Below are positions 57,678 to 64,000 of a stretch of DNA of 64,000 nucleotides, one piece after another. The stretch's first letter is position 1. Every line of letters starts with the position of its first letter. The notes under the pieces were generated by a model. It had not been told where the DNA came from. It did no database searches and saw only the letters and a list, made by a program, of their open reading frames with translations. Made by a program: the position numbers and the translations under genes. The stretch is from Rhyacophila brunnea (taxonomy: Eukaryota > Arthropoda > Insecta > Trichoptera > Rhyacophilidae): the NCBI GenBank assembly GCA_022495005.1, contig JAGYXB010001106.1, positions 434,001 to 498,000 on the forward strand. Reading direction: 5' to 3'.

Positions 57678-58239
57678 ATTATCAGCGTTCGTTGAATGAG
57701 CCTAATTGTTTATTACCGATATTTTTGGATTAGGTTCATATATCAATGAAATGTATAGGTATGTATAATAAGTTTTGTCGAAGATGTAGAGAAGAATATT
57801 TTTTAATAATTCTTATTTTTTATGTACCTACGAGTAGGGACCAACCTACCTAGACTGGAGCTTCTATATTGAGATAATATACTCACGCCATCGCGGTCGT
57901 TTCTAGAGCTAAAACCGTTGTAATACCGCCAGCAAGACACACAGTAGGTACCTACTCTATCTAAAAACATTAGTTTTTCTACAAAATAAAAATGTGGTTA
58001 ATATGAAATTGTTTTTATTTATTTCTAATCGAGCTTCGTAATTGTGAGAATAGCAAAAGTTTATTTATTGAAATAATATTATTTTTTTCTGATAATTTTG
58101 GTAGGTATTGATTAATTATTGTAATTAACACATCATTGAATATAAATTTTCCATAAAATTATTATTGGTATAATTGCATGTTTCGTAATTCCGTCAATAT
58201 ATTATTATGTCGCTAGTGGGGTTACAGTTTACCATACGG

Positions 58240-58400
58240 CAGTGGTTTCTAAACTTTATTTTACTACACCCCATATTTAAAAAAAATCTTGGTACTCCCC
58301 CCTTTCCTATTTCAAATGATGTATAAAATTTCGCGTAAAAATTATATTTGCACTTTTCGCGCTTCTTATGCTGGTACGCGCCTCAGCTCGGAAACCGCTG
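58240..58400. mobile_element. Short hAT element, 161 bp
   Basis: Ends CAGTGGTTTCTAAAC and GCTCGGAAACCGCTG are inverse-related. Flanks CCATACGG (58232-58239) and CCCTACGG (58401-58408) differ at one base. Sub-terminal CTTGGTACTCCCCCC and GTACGCGCCTCAG parallel the larger 46466-47509 element. It is an internally deleted relative. Confidence 0.75.
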
Positions 58401-58689
58401 CCCTACGGTAAGATAAGGTAGGTAAGTTAAGCAGCTATTTTTTCTTTACCTACATAATCTATTTCATATTAAAAATAATGTTAAAATTCAACATATTATA
58501 AAGGAATCGACATAACTTTGATTATGTACTAATGTACCTACCGTTAATCTAAAGATGGCGGTGACCTACCTAATAGTTAACATTGTTATTATCGTGACAT
58601 CGGTTGGACGATTCAGCGGCCGATCGTCGTCAAGCACATCTTCTCAAAGATTAGGGTAGGTATTATAGCAAGGCCGACTATCTTCAGAC

Positions 58690-58917
58690 CAGGGCTCGAA
58701 ATGGACCGGGGCGCACCGGAGCGCCGTTCCTGTTCGTGAAATCGGTAAAATTATCGCTCCGTCTCGTGGAAAAAATAATTTGACCGTCTGAGCCTAGATA
58801 GGCCATATACTAGAAAATCTAACACACTTATTTTTATGAAATACACATAAAATTTGATAACTATGTCTTCTAACTATGATAACTATGTATTGCTCATCAG
58901 AAAACTGTCGAGCGCTG
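58690..58917. mobile_element. Short hAT element with perfect 8-bp TSD, 228 bp
   Basis: Begins CAGGGCTCGAAATGGACC and ends CTGTCGAGCGCTG (inverse CAGCGCTCGACAG). Exact CTTCAGAC duplication at 58682-58689 and 58918-58925. Non-coding. Confidence 0.8.
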
Positions 58918-58925
58918 CTTCAGAC

Positions 58926-60540
58926 CGAGCCACGAAGCTACAAATTTCGATCGTACGTAGTGCCAGTATGGTAAACTGCTTGTAGAAAATGAGGATTGTT
59001 GTAAAATAGTAATAGATAGATGGTTTTTCAGAGCGCCATGAATTAAATTTTTATTTATACCGGCAAGCACATGGTGTTGAATTATTATTTTTTGTTATTC
59101 ATGCAAATTCTAATGGGAAATATTAGCAATAAAATATAATACCTATAAGACGTACTTAGTTAATAATATTATAAAAAAATAGTGGTCAAATATTTGTCGG
59201 TACTTGCTTTCTAGATTATTTATTAATATTTTATTAGTACCTAAATAGTTCTAGTTCGCTTTTTGTAAGTTGATATAGTAAAATACAACCTACATTAATA
59301 TTCTTCTAACTATTCAATTTATGAAGTTATAACGAATTAAAATAAAAACGGGTGTATTTATTCAATAGTTGTTTTGTAATAAAGCAATATTTTATTTAAT
59401 ATATTGTTCAAGTATACTTGCAAAATTAATTTTACTGGTATGTGAATACTAGTATTTGATGGCCATATTAAAAAAGACGAGTAAAATTGGACTGTCAAAA
59501 AAAATGTAAATCTTTACTTGACTGAATCAAGAATTTCAAGTATGTCAAATGTCATGATTTCCGCATTTCGTCAACCTTGTAAGTGTTAACAAAACAATAT
59601 GTAATGTTATTCTAATTGGTTTTGACTACTTTTTTACTAATCAAATAACGATAGTCGTGGTTTTTGGTTGCAATAAATTCGCAGTGTCGACCAATTTGGT
59701 CGTGAAAAGATAGAAAAAACATAACCATAATAGGTCTGTCCTCAGTCCTCATAATATTATTGTGATGTTATAACACCATTATCGTATTAAGATAATATAA
59801 TGTCATTATACTATTAATATATTTCCGCATTGACAGTAATATGATAATTATTTTTCTCTAACCATCATTATATTAAGCAATTTCTAAAAAACCTTGAACT
59901 CTGTAAATGTAGAATACCTATGTGAAATAACAGGATTAGAAAATATTTTTACAATCAATAATACGTTAAAATATCCAGTGCAAAATGTGAAACATTATTT
60001 AAAAATACCTTTACTTCTATAACGTTATATACGGATTGTTTTTATAAATGGGTTATAAAGGTAAGTAAGTACTTATTCATTGTCTGCATTGGATAATATA
60101 AGCCATCTAATGATTGATTGTGTTCCAATAATAGAAAAGAAACATGATTGCATATTCCTACAAATTAACAATGAATTAATCCTATCCTAAGAACTAAATT
60201 GTTGTTGATTCAAAGTTTTCATGTCATTAACTGTCATTGTCGTTAGCAATCTTTACAGCTGTTCAATAACTGTGACGTTTCATTTTAATGTTAAGATTAT
60301 TATAACTCCCAATAATATAAATATTTAACTTGGCTACAACATTTATTTGATTTACGATTTAAACCAGCAAGTAGATGAGCAAGCCTAATATAAAGTGTAA
60401 CAATAAATAAATAAAGGTGTATGGTTGTCTCAAAGACCCATGTCGATAGTGTGCTTTTACATTCCAATCTTGAACTGAGCTGCAGTGATATTGTGCAAAC
60501 TTATATCAACTAATTTCCGTTAGTCAAAATATATTTCACA
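58926..60540. other. Upstream region of the Angel gene; candidate 5' exon edge
   Basis: No coding region. At 60058-60066 the sequence AAG|GTAAGTA is a perfect 5' splice consensus and could end a non-coding first exon that joins the acceptor at 62265. This is inference from a short motif only. Confidence 0.3.
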
Positions 60541-60544
60541 AACT

Positions 60545-61267
60545 CAGTGGCGGCTCTACGACTTTCTGGGTGGTGGGGTTTAGCCATTAATTATTAAATA
60601 TACATACCTACCTACTTTCTCATATTATATATATTATGTACCAAGCTACTTATAATAATATGATTTTATTAATGAGGAAATAAGTAATTTTTCAGAATAA
60701 ATAATATGATTATCCGAGTCGTTACTTAATCACATATAATTATTATAGCCAATACTACATTAATACCATTATCAGTTTTGAACAACGACATACAGCGAGC
60801 GTGTTTACTCACCTAAAGGTTATTTGATTCGCTCCCCACTATGTGTATTAACGCTAATGCATTCACGTCCTTTGTAGAACGATATTTGTACCTTCGGCGA
60901 CGGTATCGGACTGAGTGACCCCGGTCCGCGAAAAATAGATGCCATAGCTTTCTTAATTTGTACATAGGTGTCATCATGAAATAGGGCGTATTTAATTTAC
61001 CTAATTAATTATTTTAACACTGCGTAATCATCATTATGTTATTTACATAATTATTTACAATCATTGCTTTATTTATTTGTATAATAATAATAAATATCTC
61101 TATAAAATTGCGACAGGCTTAGATGGATAAAATAAATTAAATAGTTCATTTAATCATGTAATTAAGTTGGTATATTATGACAATGATAAAAACATCGGAC
61201 GTGTATTTTTGACATGATAATAATGTGGGGATGGTCCCTACGAACCCTTAAGGTAGAGCCGCCCCTG
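60545..61267. mobile_element. hAT element, CAGTGGCGGCTCTAC ends
   Basis: TIRs CAGTGGCGGCTCTAC and GTAGAGCCGCCCCTG (one mismatch). Flanks CACAAACT (60537-60544) and CACAAAGG (61268-61275) share six of eight bases. 723 bp, no coding frame. It lies in the probable first intron or promoter region of the Angel gene. The ends resemble 6198-7489. Confidence 0.75.
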
Positions 61268-62265
61268 CACAAAGGGTTCATAAAATTGCTCAGTGTATTG
61301 TGCAACATTGTGGATCAATGTAAAAAAGCATTACTCAATATTCTTGATCATTTGGATGATATAATGAAGGTTTGTGTATTATAATTGTCGCAAATGAAAA
61401 TTCATCGAAAGACATTGTGCAATTTGCGGAATTTAGATTTATTTTTAACCATTATTCCGCAAAATCGAAATGTGAAGCTATAACATTGACATAAAATATG
61501 CCTTTGCAACCGCCGTAAACTTCACTTATTGTTGGTTTTTTATTAAACTTGTTTGTCTATGTGCTTGTTTAAATTGTGACTTATGTGTAATATTTACGCA
61601 TTGCATTCAACTATGCTGCGCTTAGATGCCCATCATCCAGTTATCCCGTTGTCCTGACGTCCAGTTGGCGGCACCAAATTGTCCCATTCCCCATGCATAG
61701 TACTGCCAATTGGTGGCTTTCTAGTCCTTCACCTATATCTGTTTTAAATCAGGTGCTTATTTTATTTAATACTCGCCAATAAAACATTTCTTTTGAAAAA
61801 TTGAAAGCATTTTCATTTCCAGATGTCTTGTCTGTATAAGTCCGTGAATTAAATCTTATAGAATGGAACCTTGATTTTACATGCCCGGAATTTATGTTTT
61901 CCTGCTTTTTGCTTGTAGTTTTTGCTGTCCTCTAGCCCTCAAGTAATCTAGTACACAGTTTAATTCCCGGATTTACATTTTTATTTCTCGTAATTTACAT
62001 CTGAAACTTACAAAATTGAATTAAAATTAAAAGTCCAATTTTAACATATTATTCAATTAGAAACACACATAGCAATCATAGAAATGAATTACAGATATAT
62101 GTGTGAGTATGTATGAGTGATGTATGTATGCGCCGAACCAATTTTCATTAAGAATTTTTCAATACAATACCTACATTTTTTTCATCAATCCCTTCAAAAA
62201 CATAAATTTAGGGATTCGCTGTAATCAAGTTCTGAAATAATTCAATATTATCTTTTTCATTTCAG

Positions 62266-62412
62266 ATTTGCTTTGAAGGAAACTACTTTACCGTGTGGAT
62301 ATATAGTACCTGAACGCTGACACATCAAGTTACAATGATAAATAATAGTATACTCTTGAAGAATTCACTGACGTACGGCTACCGCATATGACTATTACGA
62401 GGGAGGACCTTC
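62266..62412 (+). other. 5' untranslated part of the Angel coding exon
   Basis: CTTTTTCATTTCAG at 62252-62265 is a good polypyrimidine tract plus AG acceptor, so the exon probably starts at 62266. The frame of the main ORF is closed by TGA at 62389-62391, so no N-terminal extension is possible through this exon. Two upstream ORFs lie within it. Confidence 0.55.
62335..62391 (+). promoter_or_regulatory. uORF 1 of the Angel leader
   Basis: ATG at 62335 opens an 18-codon frame, MINNSILLKNSLTYGYRI, ending at TGA 62389-62391. It is in the same frame as the main ORF but stops 21 nt before it. The stop overlaps the ATG of uORF 2 as ATGA. Confidence 0.5.
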
Positions 62413-62435
62413 ATGAATGCCCCGTCCAAATGTAA
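62388..62435 (+). promoter_or_regulatory. uORF 2, overlapping the Angel start
   Basis: ATG at 62388 opens MTITREDLHECPVQM and stops at TAA 62433-62435, 20 nt inside the Angel coding region in a different frame. A ribosome translating it cannot reinitiate at 62413 without backing up. This arrangement usually lowers main-ORF translation. Confidence 0.5.
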
Positions 62436-63852
62436 CAAAAACAAAACTGGCAACAGTGGCGTTGCTAAAAACACACCCGAGACCGAGCGACGCCCTTCCA
62501 GTGCACCATCCTCCCCTCACCGAGGTCCTACTCCCAAGCTGCAGCAGTCTGCAAAAGACACTCCCAAGAAAGCCAAGATGAGCCTGTCCTTGTCACCTAA
62601 CCATAAACTACCCGATATGGCAAATTTCTGCTCTCAGAGCCAAAACCAGTCGCCAAATGTAGATTTTAATGTACGCTATTGGGAGAAGGTGAACAGAAAA
62701 TCATCAATCGGGCCCCTAAATAATACAAACAGTCTGCCGTTTGTCATTATGTCTTACAACATACTGGCGCAGGTTCTTTTGGAAGGTCACAGTTATCTAT
62801 ATACTTACAGTCCTCCAGAAGTTTTGGAATGGAATATACGTTTTGAAAAGATATACAATGAAATAGTCTCAATGAATCCTGACATATTGTGCTTACAAGA
62901 AGTACAGTCGTCTCATTTAGAAAGTATATCATATTATTTAAAAGAGTTAGGATTTAAATACGTGTATAAAAAACGCACAGGAATTCGTGTCGATGGTTGT
63001 GCAATATTTTACAAAGAGAATTTATTCAATCTTGTGGATTATCAGACCGTAGAATTTTTTCAACCAGGAGTCAATATCCTTAACCGTGATAATATCGGCG
63101 TGATGGTGAAGCTTGTACCAAAATCAATGCCTGATACGCCATTCGTAGTATGTACGACACATCTACTGTACAACCCTAAAAGAACAGATGTACGATTGGC
63201 TCAAGTGCAAACTTTCTTCGGAGAAATAGATAAATTCGCTTACCACGAAATGGACGGAGAGGGAAAGTATTACCCAGTCATATTGACGGGAGATTTTAAT
63301 TCACGGCCAGATAATCCGGTAAATAAATATATTGTTAGTGGACAAATAGAATCGGATAAATCATATGCAACATCGCTGAGGGAAATCGGCATAACTGACA
63401 CTTCAAAACATTTAGGTGTAGTTTTACAGAGGAGCACTTCAGATCCACTCGAAATGCGGAGTCTGTCTATGCTGTATCATTCAGAAGTAAAAGAAAACCA
63501 AAAACAACACGACCAACATGCTGAAGTCAAAAATTCAAGGAAACATAATCATTTGTTTAACAATGAATTTATTAAACACGACTTGAATTTTAAGTCAGTG
63601 TATCCGCACATTAAGAGCAATTTGGAGACGGAGGCTTCGACATTTCAGAATGAATGGGTAACTGTAGATTATATTTATTATAGTTCAAATAATAGCGGTG
63701 GAAATCTTCATCTTCTCGAAAGGTTTCGTCTTCCTACTGCGAGGGAGTGTTGCAATTTGAATCACTTACCTAACCACATTTTGGGATCTGATCATCTTAG
63801 CCTAACGGCAAAGTTTGTTTTAGTGAAGGTTTTACCAGTCTCTAAGGTTTAG
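62413..63852 (+). CDS. angel: Protein angel homolog (CCR4-type endonuclease/exonuclease/phosphatase family)
   Basis: A 479-residue protein of the Angel branch of CCR4-related nucleases, which act on RNA 3' ends (human ANGEL2 removes 2',3'-cyclic phosphates; others bind eIF4E). Residues 1-105 are a basic, Ser/Pro-rich low-complexity leader. The EEP domain starts at VIMSYNILAQ (N116) and has LQEVQ with the metal-binding Glu at 163, GIRVDGCAIFY (190-200), CTTHLLYNPKR (H250), LTGDFNSRPD (D294, N296), WVTVDYIYYS (D419) and GSDHLSL (D460, H461). All catalytic landmarks are present. A polar Asn/His/Lys-rich insert occupies about 350-410. The first in-frame ATG after the upstream stop is used; its context (TTCATGAATG) is weak. 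The complete CDS is one exon. It is longer than fly Angel and a little shorter than human ANGEL2. Confidence 0.93.
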   Translation: MNAPSKCNKNKTGNSGVAKNTPETERRPSSAPSSPHRGPTPKLQQSAKDTPKKAKMSLSLSPNHKLPDMANFCSQSQNQSPNVDFNVRYWEKVNRKSSIGPLNNTNSLPFVIMSYNILAQVLLEGHSYLYTYSPPEVLEWNIRFEKIYNEIVSMNPDILCLQEVQSSHLESISYYLKELGFKYVYKKRTGIRVDGCAIFYKENLFNLVDYQTVEFFQPGVNILNRDNIGVMVKLVPKSMPDTPFVVCTTHLLYNPKRTDVRLAQVQTFFGEIDKFAYHEMDGEGKYYPVILTGDFNSRPDNPVNKYIVSGQIESDKSYATSLREIGITDTSKHLGVVLQRSTSDPLEMRSLSMLYHSEVKENQKQHDQHAEVKNSRKHNHLFNNEFIKHDLNFKSVYPHIKSNLETEASTFQNEWVTVDYIYYSSNNSGGNLHLLERFRLPTARECCNLNHLPNHILGSDHLSLTAKFVLVKVLPVSKV

Positions 63853-64000
63853 TAATTAATAATTTATTGTATGTATCTATCGATGTTGTGATCATTGTAT
63901 AATACCCAATTTCATGAAATACCTAGATCCATTATAGATTAACAGAGAGACATAATATGTTGTAGAGTAGACAATAGAACACTGTATATAAACTTGAAAT
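63853..64000 (+). other. 3' untranslated region of the Angel gene
   Basis: AT-rich sequence follows the TAG stop. No AATAAA is visible before the window ends, so the polyadenylation site is probably beyond 64000 or uses a variant signal. Confidence 0.4.

Noticed and set aside
62747..62932. 61-codon frame antisense to the Angel gene
   Set aside because: It is a shadow of the conserved EEP domain coding strand.
1..64000. CRISPR arrays, rRNA genes, bacterial operons
   Set aside because: No regularly spaced short repeats, no rRNA-like blocks and no prokaryotic gene structure were seen. The window reads as insect nuclear DNA.

Overview
This window looks like AT-rich, gene-poor nuclear DNA from an insect. 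The single clear gene is an animal Angel/CCR4-type nuclease with an intron-style 3' splice site just upstream. There are no bacterial operons or Shine-Dalgarno patterns, and transposon debris of insect type (hAT, PIF/Harbinger-like MITEs, jockey/CR1 and RTE-type LINE tails, tRNA-derived SINEs) fills much of the rest. Short palindromic runs built from TAGGTAC and ATAATATTAT recur throughout, which recalls aphid-like Sternorrhyncha, although Lepidoptera show similar motifs. The taxonomic guess is inference only.

Layout. From 1 to about 13.5 kb there is gene-free AT-rich DNA with hAT elements at 580-774, 1727-2359, 4704-5571, 6198-7489 and 9392-9857, plus TIR elements of other kinds. At 14.2-15.2 kb on the minus strand there is a degenerate coding-like island that I do not recognise. 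From 15.5 to 36 kb there are foldback elements (15576-15915, 20898-22295, 35253-36101), nested hAT elements, a hAT copy with a broken BED-finger transposase (29022-29808), and several dispersed repeat families. A GC/CpG-rich island at about 37.8-38.07 kb looks like an orphan promoter or first exon. From 38.4 to 45.5 kb there is a jockey/CR1-type LINE reverse-transcriptase remnant, SINEs, and PIF/Harbinger-like MITEs. From 46 to 59 kb there are more hAT elements, further repeat copies and an RTE-type LINE tail (53040-53326). From 60 to 64 kb lies the one intact gene, an Angel-family endonuclease/exonuclease/phosphatase protein, with its whole coding region in one exon (62413-63852) and two upstream ORFs in the leader.

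Apart from that gene the window is mostly transposon graveyard. The strongest structural signals are: eleven hAT-like insertions, nine of them delimited here by exact or near-exact 8-bp target duplications; two long foldback elements with unrelated arms but the same TTAA-G(n) ends; five copies of a repeat with a conserved central hairpin; and a two-uORF leader on the Angel gene with an ATGA stop/start overlap. I found no CRISPR, rRNA, intact tRNA, or evidence for a new multi-gene system.
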